Of a stretch of DNA of 64,000 bases, positions 26,034 to 35,225 are shown piece after piece. The notes beneath the pieces are model-generated. The model was not told the DNA's origin, made no database searches, and saw nothing but the letters and a program-made list of their open reading frames with translations. The position numbers and the translations under genes are program-made. The stretch covers positions 65,465 to 129,464 of the forward strand of contig JBBQTI010000004.1 in the NCBI GenBank assembly GCA_038213435.1, read 5' to 3'. This DNA comes from PALSA-610 sp038213435 (GTDB taxonomy: Bacteria; Actinomycetota; Acidimicrobiia; IMCC26256; PALSA-610). The first letter of the stretch is position 1. The number at the start of each line of letters is the position of its first letter.

Positions 26034-26769
26034 GCGCGACTTCACGGTCGCGGCGTTCAACGCACACTGGGGGGTCGGTCGGTTCGGCCGGTTCCACGGC
26101 GTTCGTTTCGACGTGGCGCGCGTGGTTCGCAGCTTCGGCGCCGACCTCGTCGTCGTCCCCGAATCCTGGCGCGACGACCGCGGTATCGGCTTGCTCGATG
26201 GATTGCGTGACGACGGCTACCACGTCGACTCCGTCACGCTCATGAGCATGGAGGTTCATCGGCGCAAGCGCGGCCATGATCGGGCCGGGGTGCCGCGCGA
26301 AGGCGCATGGGAGCTCGCGGTGTGCTCGCGTTTCCCGGTACTCGACCGCAAGTTGATTCCGATGGGTATCGTCCCGAAGGACTCTGCGGGCCTCCGTCAC
26401 GCGCTCGCGCTCACCGTCGCGATCGACGGCACGCCCGTCGAGGTGATCGGACTGCACGTTTCGTCGAAGCTGTGGCGGCTCGGGCCACTGCGACACCTGC
26501 TGGGGCTTCGAAGCGGCATGGTCGAGAATGGACCGCAGATCCTTGCCGGAGACTTCAACTTCTGGGGACCGCCGACCGACGCGGTGTTGCGTGGTTGGGG
26601 ACGTCCGGTTCGCGGCCGAACCTATCCTTCGCGTCGACCGCACAGTCAGATCGATCACGTTCTCGTACGCGGCGGTATCGAGCTGCTCGGAGGCGAGGTG
26701 CTGGCGCGCACACCCTCGGATCACCGCCCGATCCGGGCCCGGCTGCGACTGCCCGGAGGAGTATCGTGA
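26011..26769 (+). CDS. Endonuclease/exonuclease/phosphatase-fold protein
   Basis: This 252-residue metal-dependent hydrolase of the EEP superfamily has N17 in AAFNAHW, E51 in VVVPESW, D181 and N183 in LAGDFNFWG, the SQIDHVLV strand and SDH at 236-238 as the catalytic set. The substrate could be nucleic acid, a phosphoinositide-like lipid or another phosphodiester. No ATG is available: TTG 26011 is the most economical start and overlaps the previous gene by 23 bp; GTG 25984 is the alternative. Its TGA overlaps the Wzm start. Confidence 0.8.
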   Translation: MPSASVSERDFTVAAFNAHWGVGRFGRFHGVRFDVARVVRSFGADLVVVPESWRDDRGIGLLDGLRDDGYHVDSVTLMSMEVHRRKRGHDRAGVPREGAWELAVCSRFPVLDRKLIPMGIVPKDSAGLRHALALTVAIDGTPVEVIGLHVSSKLWRLGPLRHLLGLRSGMVENGPQILAGDFNFWGPPTDAVLRGWGRPVRGRTYPSRRPHSQIDHVLVRGGIELLGGEVLARTPSDHRPIRARLRLPGGVS

Positions 26770-27695
26770 AACACATGTCCGCGCCGCCGAGCCGAGTGCC
26801 GCGCGCCTCCGGTGAAGCGACCGTCGTCCGAGCCCGCATGACGGCTCACGAGCGACTCACTCGCATCATCCAGCGCCGTGAGCTCCTCGTCGGGATGGTC
26901 CGCAACGAGCTGAAGATCAAGTACAAGAACAGCGTCCTCGGGTTCGCGTGGTCGCTGCTCAACCCACTGCTCTACCTCGTGGTGTTCTACATCGCGTTCA
27001 CGATCATCCTCGGCTCGGCCATTCCTGCCTTCCCGATCTGGCTGCTTTCGGGTCTGCTCGTGTGGAACCTGTTCTCTACCGGGCTGGGCGCGGCGACCGG
27101 CTCCGTCGTCGCGAACTCCGGCTTGGTGAAGAAGGTGTCGTTCCCGCGCGAGATCCTTCCGCTCGCCGCCGTCGGCAGCATGCTCGTCCATTTCTTCTTA
27201 CAGAGCATGGTGCTCTTCGTCGTGCTCGCGATCGTGCGCTGGGACCTCGCGTGGGCATACGTGCCACTCATACCGCTCGCGCTCGCTGTGCTCCTGCTCC
27301 TCACCAGCGCATTGGGAATCCTGCTCTCCGCCATCAACGTCTACCTGCGTGACACCTCGCACTTCCTGGAGCTCGCGCTGCTCGCGTGGTTCTGGGTCAC
27401 GCCCATCGTCTATCAATTCCAGCTCGTCGGCCTCCGCGAGGGTTGGTCGAAGTGGCCGTGGTACGCCAATCCGGTCACGCCGATCGTGCTCATCTTCCAG
27501 CGCGCGATCTACGCTCGCCTCGACAACGTGCACACGGTGAGCGGGATTCGGACGGTCACGCCCTTGTTGCCCCACTGGCCGTACTGGGCATTCCTCGCAT
27601 ACCTCGGATACTCGCTCGCGTTCGCACTCCTGACTCTGACGATCGCAGTGCGGGTGTTCGGCCGTTCGGAGGCGAACTTCGCGGAGGAGCTCTGA
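26766..27695 (+). CDS. wzm: Polysaccharide ABC exporter, permease subunit (Wzm/TagG type)
   Basis: This ABC-2 type permease of 309 residues has about six transmembrane helices beginning after the amphipathic RRELLVGMVRNELKIKYKNS segment, which is characteristic of Wzm/RfbA/TagG proteins. With the following ATPase it would export a lipid-linked polysaccharide across the membrane. GTG 26766 has GGAGGAG upstream and overlaps the preceding stop (GTGA). It starts the glycan-export part of an operon that continues to 30946. Confidence 0.9.
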   Translation: MKHMSAPPSRVPRASGEATVVRARMTAHERLTRIIQRRELLVGMVRNELKIKYKNSVLGFAWSLLNPLLYLVVFYIAFTIILGSAIPAFPIWLLSGLLVWNLFSTGLGAATGSVVANSGLVKKVSFPREILPLAAVGSMLVHFFLQSMVLFVVLAIVRWDLAWAYVPLIPLALAVLLLLTSALGILLSAINVYLRDTSHFLELALLAWFWVTPIVYQFQLVGLREGWSKWPWYANPVTPIVLIFQRAIYARLDNVHTVSGIRTVTPLLPHWPYWAFLAYLGYSLAFALLTLTIAVRVFGRSEANFAEEL

Positions 27696-27696
27696 G

Positions 27697-28965
27697 ATGG
27701 CCGCCGCGATCGAGGTCCGCAGCATCTCGAAGCAGTTCAAGCTCTATCACGAGCACTACACGTCACTGAAGGAACGCGTCATCCACTACGGCCGGATCCC
27801 GTACGAGCCGTTCATGGCCCTGGAGAACGTCGATTTCGACGTCGAGGCGGGTTCCACCGTCGGGATCCTCGGGCACAACGGATGCGGCAAGTCGACGTTA
27901 CTCAAGTGCGTTGCCGGCATCCTGCAACCAACGCGGGGCGAGATCGTCACCCGGGGCCGCGTCGCCGCGTTGCTCGAGCTCGGTGCCGGGTTCAACCACG
28001 AGCTGACGGGTCGCGAGAACGTCTTCATGAACGCCTCGATCCTCGGGTTGTCGAAGCACGACACCGCCAAGATCTTCGACGAGATCGTCGCGTTCTCCGA
28101 GCTCGAGCGGTTCATCGACATGCAGGTGCGGCACTACTCGTCGGGCATGTACGTGCGCTTGGGTTTCGCGGTCGCGGTGAACGTCGAGCCCGACATCCTT
28201 CTCGTCGACGAGGTCTTGTCGGTCGGCGACGAGGCCTTCCAGCGCAAGTGCATCGAGCGGGTCAAGAAGTTCCAGGAAGAGGGCCGGACGATCCTGTTCG
28301 TCACCCACGCCGCGGATCTGGTACGGCGCATATGCGACCGTGCGGTCGTGCTCGACCACGGAAAGATGGTCATCGATGCCGCGCCCGGCGAGGCGGTGCG
28401 GGTATTTCGCGAATCGCTGCACGGAGGCGAGCTGAACGAGCCCGAGGAGCCGCGGGACGCTGAGGTGTCCGCTGAGGCGTCGGCCGAGGTCGTGTCCTCG
28501 AAGCGCGAGGTCACGCACCGGGTGCACATCACCCACGTGGCGATCGACCATCCCGGCCTGCGGCTCAACCGCAATTGGATGTTGCCCGACGAAGCGATGA
28601 CCATCCGCGTCAGCTACCACGCGAGCGAGCGCACCGACGACATCCTCTTCGGCATCGCGATCCACGACGAGAACGGCAATCATCTCTTCGGAACGAACAC
28701 TGGCATCCTCGGGCTCGATGTTCCTCCGGCCGACGGTGACGGCGAGATGTCGTTCGAATTCCATCGGGTCCCACTGCTCGACGGCACCTATCTGGTCACG
28801 CTCGCGATCCAGTCGAGCGACGAAGGGACCGTGTACGACTGGCGGGAGCAACAGGCCCGTTTCGAGGTGATGAACCCGTCGCGCACGAACGGCCTCGTGT
28901 CGTTCCCGATCGATGTGCATTTCGGTGGCACCCGCATGAATCTTGCGGAGGGCACCGGGGCGTGA
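27697..28965 (+). CDS. wzt: Polysaccharide ABC exporter, ATP-binding subunit with carbohydrate-binding tail (Wzt)
   Basis: This 422-residue ATPase has Walker A GHNGCGKST (59-67), the Wzt/TagH-type signature YSSGMYVRL (about 147-155), Walker B ILLVDE (167-172), and after an acidic linker a C-terminal beta-sandwich (about 265-420). In E. coli O8/O9a Wzt that tail binds the terminal modification of the polymer and couples chain termination to export. A methyltransferase follows immediately, which fits methylation as the end cap, but this is inference. Confidence 0.92.
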   Translation: MAAAIEVRSISKQFKLYHEHYTSLKERVIHYGRIPYEPFMALENVDFDVEAGSTVGILGHNGCGKSTLLKCVAGILQPTRGEIVTRGRVAALLELGAGFNHELTGRENVFMNASILGLSKHDTAKIFDEIVAFSELERFIDMQVRHYSSGMYVRLGFAVAVNVEPDILLVDEVLSVGDEAFQRKCIERVKKFQEEGRTILFVTHAADLVRRICDRAVVLDHGKMVIDAAPGEAVRVFRESLHGGELNEPEEPRDAEVSAEASAEVVSSKREVTHRVHITHVAIDHPGLRLNRNWMLPDEAMTIRVSYHASERTDDILFGIAIHDENGNHLFGTNTGILGLDVPPADGDGEMSFEFHRVPLLDGTYLVTLAIQSSDEGTVYDWREQQARFEVMNPSRTNGLVSFPIDVHFGGTRMNLAEGTGA

Positions 28966-29990
28966 ATGCCCGCCGGACGATCGTCGCGCCGGTGCGGCGC
29001 GCGTTGCATGAGGGTGCGGCGCGGTGGCCCTGGTTTCGACGAGTGGTGGAGATCGGCGCGCGCGAGCTGGGACGGGCTCTGCACGACGACGTGTATTCGG
29101 AGGGCTACTACGGCGAAGCCGGCGGAGGTGGCTCGGTAGTCGCACTCGACATCGGCACGGTCGAGTACACGCGCACTGCGACCCACGCCGACGAAGGCGC
29201 GTATCTCGTGTGGCGCTTCCTGCCCGTGCAACGAACGCTCGATATCGGCTGCGCATTCGGGTTCTTCGTGGAGGCCGAGCGGGAGCTCGGCCTCCACGCG
29301 TGCGGAGTCGACGTCAGCCAGTACGCGCTCGACCACGCGGCATTCGGGGCGCATGGGCACGTGCGGTACGGCAACCTGCTGCATCGGCTGCCGTACGGTC
29401 GCGGTGGGTTCGACGGGGTCTCGCTCTTCGAGACGCTCGAGCACCTTCCGCCCGAGGTGATACCGCGCGCGTTACGCGAGGTCCGCCGGATGACGACGAA
29501 GTACGTGATCGCGACGATTCCTTCGTTCGGGCCGAACCCCAACGGTCCCGGTGGGTGGTTCGACGTGAAGGTGCGGCCCGAGCGCCTCGACCATTACCGG
29601 TCGCTCGGCGACGGGTACGACGGTCCGGTCCCGTACGACGATCTCTACCGCGACGACGACGGCGCGCCGATCGAGGGCCATCTCACGATCGCGTCGTTCG
29701 CTTGGTGGACCCGCCAGTTCGAGGCGGCCGGGTTCGTCCGCGACGGCGCGCTGGAGCGGCGCATCCATCCGGATCTCGCGCGGTTGGGCCTCACCAAGTT
29801 CTGGAATCTGTACGTGTTCCGGGTTGCGGGCGTTCCCGCGGCGAGTGGTGAACAGCGCTCGGCCTCGGAGATCGCCGAGGTCGAGAAGCGATTCGGCTTC
29901 GACGATCGGGTGGCCGACCCCGAAGACCTCGCCCGCGTGCAAGCGACGCTGCACCAAGCGGCGTCGGGCCAGTCGGCGTCGGCAACGTGA
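28962..29990 (+). CDS. Class I SAM-dependent methyltransferase
   Basis: The 342-residue protein has motif I in LDIGCAFGFFVEAERELG (at about 94) and an FDGVSLFETLEHLP segment, a Rossmann-fold SAM-binding region of the UbiE/small-molecule type. The Wzt neighbour and the overlapping start (GTGA with the wzt stop) suggest methylation of the exported glycan or its precursor. The C-terminal ~35 residues are acidic and helical. The acceptor is unknown. Confidence 0.8.
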   Translation: MNARRTIVAPVRRALHEGAARWPWFRRVVEIGARELGRALHDDVYSEGYYGEAGGGGSVVALDIGTVEYTRTATHADEGAYLVWRFLPVQRTLDIGCAFGFFVEAERELGLHACGVDVSQYALDHAAFGAHGHVRYGNLLHRLPYGRGGFDGVSLFETLEHLPPEVIPRALREVRRMTTKYVIATIPSFGPNPNGPGGWFDVKVRPERLDHYRSLGDGYDGPVPYDDLYRDDDGAPIEGHLTIASFAWWTRQFEAAGFVRDGALERRIHPDLARLGLTKFWNLYVFRVAGVPAASGEQRSASEIAEVEKRFGFDDRVADPEDLARVQATLHQAASGQSASAT

Positions 29991-30946
29991 ACCGGCTCGG
30001 CCGGCTGCTTCCGCGCCGGGCGCAGGACGCGCTCCACGTCTGGCGGGTGCGTACGCGTGATCGGCTGCTGTTCGGCGGCGACTGGGACATCCGCAACGCG
30101 ATGCCCGAGCGATTCGTCCGGTCCGCGTTCCAGATCATCTTGCGCCGCGACCCCGACCCGCACGGTTTGAAGAATTACCTCACCGTTCTCGCAGAGCAGA
30201 AGCTGTCCCGGGACGGCGTCCTCGACGAGCTCCTGACTTCCATGGAGCTGCGCGTCGGCGTCCCCTACGAGAACATCCTGCGATCGCTGCACCAGTCGCG
30301 GTGCGACTTCGTGCGCATGCTGCCGCGTGCGCGGCGGATCCTCGATCTCGGGGGTACCGACCAAGCCGACGACGCGGGCGCGCTCGTATCGATGGGTTAC
30401 CCGTACCGCTTCGAGCTCCTCACGATCGTCGACCTGCCCGGGGCGGAACGGCACGAGCTGTACGGCTATCTCACGTCGTCGGAGACCGTGCGATCGCGGT
30501 GCGGTCCGGTGCAGTACCGGTATCACTCGATGGTCGACCTGTCGCCATATCCCGACGCTTCCTTCGATCTCGTCTTCAGCGGACAGACGATCGAGCACGT
30601 CACCGCGGACGAGGCCGAGAAGATGCTCGCCGAGATTCGGCGCGTGCTCGTGCCCGGCGGCTGGTTCTGTCTCGATACGCCCAACCGCCGCGTCACGTCG
30701 TTGCAGCTCGGCGCCGACGTGCTCTCGAACCCCGACCACAAGCTCGAGTACACGGACGAGCACCTCTCGGCGCTGCTGCGCGACGCCGGTTTCGACGTCG
30801 TCCATTCGTGCGGACTCAACCTCGCCGGCGAGTCGCTCGATCGAGCCCACTTCGACGTGTCGGAGGTCGCCGCCAAGCACGGCGTGTACGCGGAGATCGC
30901 CGACTGCTACGTCCTCGCGTACATGTGTCGCACTCCCGCGCGCTGA
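29987..30946 (+). CDS. DUF4214 domain / class I methyltransferase fusion
   Basis: This 319-residue protein has a short N-terminal helix, a DUF4214-type segment (FQIILRRDPDPHGLKNYL, about 44-61) often found in glycan-synthesis and secreted proteins, then a methyltransferase domain with ILDLGGTDQ and FDLVFSGQTIEHV. GTG 29987 overlaps the previous TGA. As last gene of the wzm-wzt operon it most likely modifies the same glycan. It converges with the methyltransferase at 30960, leaving 13 bp. Confidence 0.78.
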   Translation: MNRLGRLLPRRAQDALHVWRVRTRDRLLFGGDWDIRNAMPERFVRSAFQIILRRDPDPHGLKNYLTVLAEQKLSRDGVLDELLTSMELRVGVPYENILRSLHQSRCDFVRMLPRARRILDLGGTDQADDAGALVSMGYPYRFELLTIVDLPGAERHELYGYLTSSETVRSRCGPVQYRYHSMVDLSPYPDASFDLVFSGQTIEHVTADEAEKMLAEIRRVLVPGGWFCLDTPNRRVTSLQLGADVLSNPDHKLEYTDEHLSALLRDAGFDVVHSCGLNLAGESLDRAHFDVSEVAAKHGVYAEIADCYVLAYMCRTPAR

Positions 30947-30959
30947 GCCGGACGGCCGT

Positions 30960-31844
30960 CTACGAGGCCGGAACGCGACGGGATCGCTCCACAACGAGCC
31001 CGAACGAGGTGTGGGTGCAACCGAGCGTCTGGGTTCGGATGTGTGTGTTCGTGAAGGGCGGCGGATCGACGTGAAGATCCTCCGGCCGGGTGCCGGTCCG
31101 GAAGGTGATTTTCATCCGATGGCCCTGCTTGCGCATGGCATATACCAGTGCCTCGAGATGTGCGCGTTGGTACAGGACGGTCAGACCATCTGACAGCGTC
31201 GGGCCGACGGGGTCGACGTTGTACTCCGTCGTATGAACGCCGATCCCGCCGGGCTTCAGGCAGGCGAGCTGGCGCTCGAAAAACTCCAGTCCGGCATCGA
31301 GCGAGCCGAGGTGCTCCATCGCGCACGACGACCAGACGAAATCGAACGATTGAAGGTCGTCGGGGATCTCACGCATGTCGACCGGGCGAAAGGAAGCCCT
31401 CTTCCTGAACGCGTCGTCGTCGCAGAGTCCGGCCGCATTGAGATCGGCCAACTTGTCGGCGTGTTCCCCTGAATTACGCCACTGCTTGGCGCGAGCGGCG
31501 CTCGCGGGCAGGTCCGTCGCCACAATGCTGACCGATGTGCTCGCGGCGTACGCAGCGATGGGTTCGTTCCCCACGCCGAAGCCGAGGCCCCGCCGCCCGG
31601 GATGCAGCATTCCGTGATCTTCGAGGACCTGGAGGATGTACACCCACTCCCAGGTCTTCCGGTGATGAAGCGGGCGTATCCGGAGTCGGTCGCACAATGC
31701 CTGGTATTCACTCGAGCGGATCTGATCGAAGGTGCACGGCTGAGAGATCGCGTCGCGAAGGGTCGCGGGACGGCGGTACGAAACCCCTCGCGCCCATCGA
31801 CGCGCGCTCGACGCAACACGACGGGGCATGGCGAGCAGCGACAC
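30960..31844 (-). CDS. SAM-dependent methyltransferase-like protein
   Basis: This 294-residue protein has a glycan-locus methyltransferase layout: an N-terminal helical part, LGFGVGNEPIAAYAA as the nucleotide-binding loop (about 86-100), ATDLPA, and FDFVWSSCAMEHLGSLDAG. The loop departs from the usual GxGxG, so activity is likely but not certain. It is the last gene of the leftward operon that starts at 36175, 39 bp after a GT4 gene. Confidence 0.7.
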   Translation of the reverse strand: MSLLAMPRRVASSARRWARGVSYRRPATLRDAISQPCTFDQIRSSEYQALCDRLRIRPLHHRKTWEWVYILQVLEDHGMLHPGRRGLGFGVGNEPIAAYAASTSVSIVATDLPASAARAKQWRNSGEHADKLADLNAAGLCDDDAFRKRASFRPVDMREIPDDLQSFDFVWSSCAMEHLGSLDAGLEFFERQLACLKPGGIGVHTTEYNVDPVGPTLSDGLTVLYQRAHLEALVYAMRKQGHRMKITFRTGTRPEDLHVDPPPFTNTHIRTQTLGCTHTSFGLVVERSRRVPAS

Positions 31845-31883
31845 GTGGACACGCTATCGGCGAGTGCACCGCGGACCCCGGCC

Positions 31884-33071
31884 TCAGGAGCGTGACGCGC
31901 GCGTGCCCACGCCTTGGACGAAGCCCGCGTACCGATCGATCACGTCCTTCCATGTGTGGTGCCGGTCGACGTAGGCCTGTCCCGCACGGCCGAGCGCGGC
32001 GCGCAGCGCGGCTGAGCCGTTCAGCCGATCGAGCTCGACCTCGAGCTCGGCGTAGTTGCCGAAGGCGAGCGCACCGCCGGAGCGTCGAGCGTGGTCGAGG
32101 GTGACCGCGCAACGACTGTTGACGAGCGCCGGGATCCCGACCGACCACGCCTCCATCAGGACGATCGAGAACGATTCGAACGCGCTCGGCGACACCAGGG
32201 CCCACGCGCCGCGAAAGAGGCCCCACTTCACCGCGTCCGTCACGGCTCCCACGGTCACGATGTCGGGATGCGCGGGGGGCTCGTTGATCACAGGACCCGC
32301 GAAGACGAGTTGCAGCGGTCCGCCGCGGCGGTCCTTGTAGTGCGCGAAGCATTCCGCGAGCAGTCGCGCGCCCTTCCCGTCGTCGACCCGGCCGAGACAC
32401 AGGAGGTACGGACGGTCGTCGAGATCGAGCGCGCGGCGCGCCTCCGCGGCGCGTCCTTCGCCGGCGTCGACGCCGAGCCCGACGACGACGGCGGGTTTCG
32501 ACGCCACCGCGAAGCGTTGTTCGACCAGATGCCGCTCTGGTTCGCTCCAGTACGCGAGCGCGGCCGAGCTGCCGAAGACCGAGCGGTAGAGCGGCAGTCG
32601 CAGCATCGGTTCGTCGTGCGCGGCCGGGTGGAGGACCGCTCTGTGCGCGACGCGCGGGACGCCCGCTACGGTCGGGTGGTAGAGGAAGGGATGGAATGCG
32701 ATCGCGTCGGCGTCGCAGTGCGCGATCGCCTCGATCAACCCGGGAGCGACCGGTCCCTGCTTTTCGATCCATTCCTGCTGGTCCCCTTCGGTCACCCGGC
32801 GCCCACGGCGCACGACGAGATCGGTGCACGCGTCGAAGTCGGCCGCCCGGCGCCCCTTGACCGGAAAGCGATGGACCCGCACGCCATCGAGCTCGGCGGC
32901 TCCCCCCGGGTAGTGGTCGTCCCAGCTCGTCGCGTCGAGCGCGCAGGTGGTGAGCGCAGTGACGGTGAAGCCGGGCCTCGTCGCGAGCCGCGTCGCAAGC
33001 AGACGGGCGGCCGTCTCGGCTCCGCCGGCGACCTCGCGGCCGTAGCGGGGTGTGACGACCGCGAGCTTCAC
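31884..33071 (-). CDS. Glycosyltransferase family 4 (type b of the duplicated cassette)
   Basis: This 395-residue GT4-like enzyme starts PRYGREVAGGAETAARLLA, has LLCLGRVDDGKGARLL as donor-domain start and AFESFSIVLMEAWSVGIPAL as the E-x7-E region. It is clearly paralogous to the gene at 40941-42152: shared GGAE, HDEPxLRLxLY, GRxDxGKG, YKDR and ESFSxxLxEA motifs occur in the same order. It therefore belongs to the mirrored cassettes described in the findings. Donor and acceptor unknown. Confidence 0.85.
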   Translation of the reverse strand: MKLAVVTPRYGREVAGGAETAARLLATRLATRPGFTVTALTTCALDATSWDDHYPGGAAELDGVRVHRFPVKGRRAADFDACTDLVVRRGRRVTEGDQQEWIEKQGPVAPGLIEAIAHCDADAIAFHPFLYHPTVAGVPRVAHRAVLHPAAHDEPMLRLPLYRSVFGSSAALAYWSEPERHLVEQRFAVASKPAVVVGLGVDAGEGRAAEARRALDLDDRPYLLCLGRVDDGKGARLLAECFAHYKDRRGGPLQLVFAGPVINEPPAHPDIVTVGAVTDAVKWGLFRGAWALVSPSAFESFSIVLMEAWSVGIPALVNSRCAVTLDHARRSGGALAFGNYAELEVELDRLNGSAALRAALGRAGQAYVDRHHTWKDVIDRYAGFVQGVGTRASRS

Positions 33072-33081
33072 CGTCTGATCT

Positions 33082-34134
33082 TCATGACGGACGGGCCGCC
33101 GATGTCACGGCCTCGACGAACGCGGGCCCGGTACGCGAGACGTCGAAATCGCGGACGCGTCGCGTGCCGGCGTCGACCAGTTGCCGGCGCAGTACGGCGT
33201 CGTCGACGACCCGCTCCACCGCAGCGGCGATCGTGCACGGGTCCTTGATGTCGAACAGCAGACCGGCCTCGCCCAGTGTCTCTGGTACCGCGGCCGCCGC
33301 GAACGCGACGATCGGAACGCGATGGTGCATGGCCTCGAGCAGTGGTACGCAGAAACCCTCGTGCTCGCTACACACGACGAATACGTCGGCGGCGCGGTAG
33401 CACGCGGCGAGCTCGGACGACGACACTCCACCGGCGAGCGTCACCGCGTCGTCGAGACCCAGAGCGTGGATGAAGCGCTGGAGGGTGTGCGCATACTCCT
33501 CCTCGCGCCCGCCGCCGACGAGGTGGAGATGCGCTTCGGCATGGTGAAATCGGCGGTAGGCGGCGAACGCCTTGACGATGTCGTGCTGGGCTTTGTTCGG
33601 CGCGAGCCTGCCCACGAACAGCCAGGTGACGGCGGCGGTGCGGGCCGGCTTGGGGCCGGGCTCGACGTCGAGCGTCCGCAGATCGAGCAGGACGGGAACG
33701 ACCGTGGTGCGGGGGAAGCCGGCTTCGATCAGGTCGTGCTCGTTGTAGCTCGAGACGGCCACGCCGAGCCGTGCCCGAGCGGCCAACTCGCGGAGCTGCC
33801 CGCGACCCCACGCCACACCGTGCGCGGCAACGGGTTGCCAACCGGCGATGTACCGCATCGGCGTGAGGTTGTGGTGGTTGACCACGATCGGCTCGTCGCG
33901 TGCGAGGACGGCGTCGGCGACAACCGAGCCGATGGCCATCTGGTACATGATGACATCGGCGCGACCACGGGCGTCGCGCAGCAGATGGGCCCCCTGGTCG
34001 GCCCACACGGGATCGATCTCGGAGGCGAAGATCTCGGAGGTGTGCCCCGCCGCGCGCAGCACGTCGCGCGCGACCAGGGTGTGCGCGCCGACCGCTCCGG
34101 GCTCGAGAGTAGGAGTGAACTGATGGACGATCAT
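33082..34134 (-). CDS. Glycosyltransferase family 4 (type a, tandem copy 2)
   Basis: This 350-residue GT4 enzyme opens IVHQFTPTLEPGAVGAHTL, has FVGRLAPNKAQHDIVKAFAA as the donor-domain entry, and EHEGFCVPLLEAMHHRVPIVA as the nucleotide-sugar site. It is a close tandem paralogue of the gene at 34131-35225, sharing those last two stretches exactly, also nearly so in DNA. The start overlaps the upstream stop (ATGA). Confidence 0.87.
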   Translation of the reverse strand: MIVHQFTPTLEPGAVGAHTLVARDVLRAAGHTSEIFASEIDPVWADQGAHLLRDARGRADVIMYQMAIGSVVADAVLARDEPIVVNHHNLTPMRYIAGWQPVAAHGVAWGRGQLRELAARARLGVAVSSYNEHDLIEAGFPRTTVVPVLLDLRTLDVEPGPKPARTAAVTWLFVGRLAPNKAQHDIVKAFAAYRRFHHAEAHLHLVGGGREEEYAHTLQRFIHALGLDDAVTLAGGVSSSELAACYRAADVFVVCSEHEGFCVPLLEAMHHRVPIVAFAAAAVPETLGEAGLLFDIKDPCTIAAAVERVVDDAVLRRQLVDAGTRRVRDFDVSRTGPAFVEAVTSAARPS

Positions 34135-35225
34135 GACGGTCGGCCGACCACGAGCTCGATCGCGTCGAGAAGCTTGCGGCGCGACTTCGCGATGTCGAAC
34201 TCGCGCAGCCGCTCGATTCCGGCCTCGATCAGCTGAGACCGCAACTCGTTGTCGGTGACGACGCGATGCACGGCGGTCGCGACCGTGTATGCGTCCTTCG
34301 CGTCGAGGAGGAGGCCGGCGTCGCTCACGGTCTCGGGTACGGCGGCGGCCGAGTAGGCGACGATCGGGACGCGGTGGTGCATGGCCTCGAGGAGCGGGAC
34401 GCAGAAGCCCTCGTGCTCGCTCGCAATGACGTACACGTCGGCAGTCTCGTAGTGCGCGGTCAGCGCCGCCGCGCTGACCGGTCCGGCGATCTGTACCGCG
34501 TCACCGAGACCGAGTGCCTCGACGAAATCGGAAAGCGCGGTCTCGTATCGATGTGACGACGACCCGCCGACCAGATGGAGGCGTGCGCGATCGTCATACA
34601 GGCGGCGGTACGCCGCGAACGCCTTGACGATGTCGTGTTGCGCCTTGTTGGGCGCCAGCCGGCCGACGAACAGCCAGTCGACACCGCCGCCGGCTCGCGC
34701 GTCCGACAGCCGGCCGAGCTCCGCGGGGTCGGGCGGCGTCGCGTCGAGCGCGGCGACATCCAACATGATGGGGACGACGGAGGTTCGCTCGTATCCGAGG
34801 TCGGTCAACTCCTGCGCGTTGAACGCGGAATCGGCGATGCCCAGCTCGGCGCGGGCTTCGAGCGCTACGAGCTGGCGTCGCCCCTCCATGAGCGCGCCGG
34901 CGACTGCGGGTTCCCACCGCGAGAAAAACGGCGCGGGCGTGATGTTGTGATAGTCGACGATCAGCGGCTCGTCGCGAGCTGCGACGAAGTCGGCCACCGG
35001 CGATCCGACCGAGGAGTGGTAGAGCAGCCACGTCGCCTCGCCGTGCCCGTCACCCGAGAACGACATGAAAGGTCGGGCGAGGCGCTTGTACTCGTCCTTG
35101 GCTTCGTACGAGTACAGCTCGGAGCGATAGCCGGCGCCGCGCAGCGTCTCCTGCACGGCGAGGTAGTGCCCTCCGACGGCGTCGCGCGGGGCGAGCGTGG
35201 GGACGAATTGATGGACCGCGGTCAT
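34131..35225 (-). CDS. Glycosyltransferase family 4 (type a, tandem copy 1)
   Basis: This 364-residue GT4 enzyme begins VHQFVPTLAPRDAVGGHYL and repeats FVGRLAPNKAQHDIVKAFAA and EHEGFCVPLLEAMHHRVPIVA of its neighbour. The middle acceptor-side region (100-180) is more diverged between the two copies, so they may add the same donor sugar to different acceptors. ATG 35225 overlaps the methyltransferase stop. Confidence 0.87.
   Translation of the reverse strand: MTAVHQFVPTLAPRDAVGGHYLAVQETLRGAGYRSELYSYEAKDEYKRLARPFMSFSGDGHGEATWLLYHSSVGSPVADFVAARDEPLIVDYHNITPAPFFSRWEPAVAGALMEGRRQLVALEARAELGIADSAFNAQELTDLGYERTSVVPIMLDVAALDATPPDPAELGRLSDARAGGGVDWLFVGRLAPNKAQHDIVKAFAAYRRLYDDRARLHLVGGSSSHRYETALSDFVEALGLGDAVQIAGPVSAAALTAHYETADVYVIASEHEGFCVPLLEAMHHRVPIVAYSAAAVPETVSDAGLLLDAKDAYTVATAVHRVVTDNELRSQLIEAGIERLREFDIAKSRRKLLDAIELVVGRPS

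Noticed and set aside
26766..28965. Wzm/Wzt as a teichoic-acid exporter (TagGH)
   Set aside because: The long C-terminal carbohydrate-binding domain on the ATPase and the adjoining methyltransferases fit polysaccharide export better, although sequence alone cannot exclude it.
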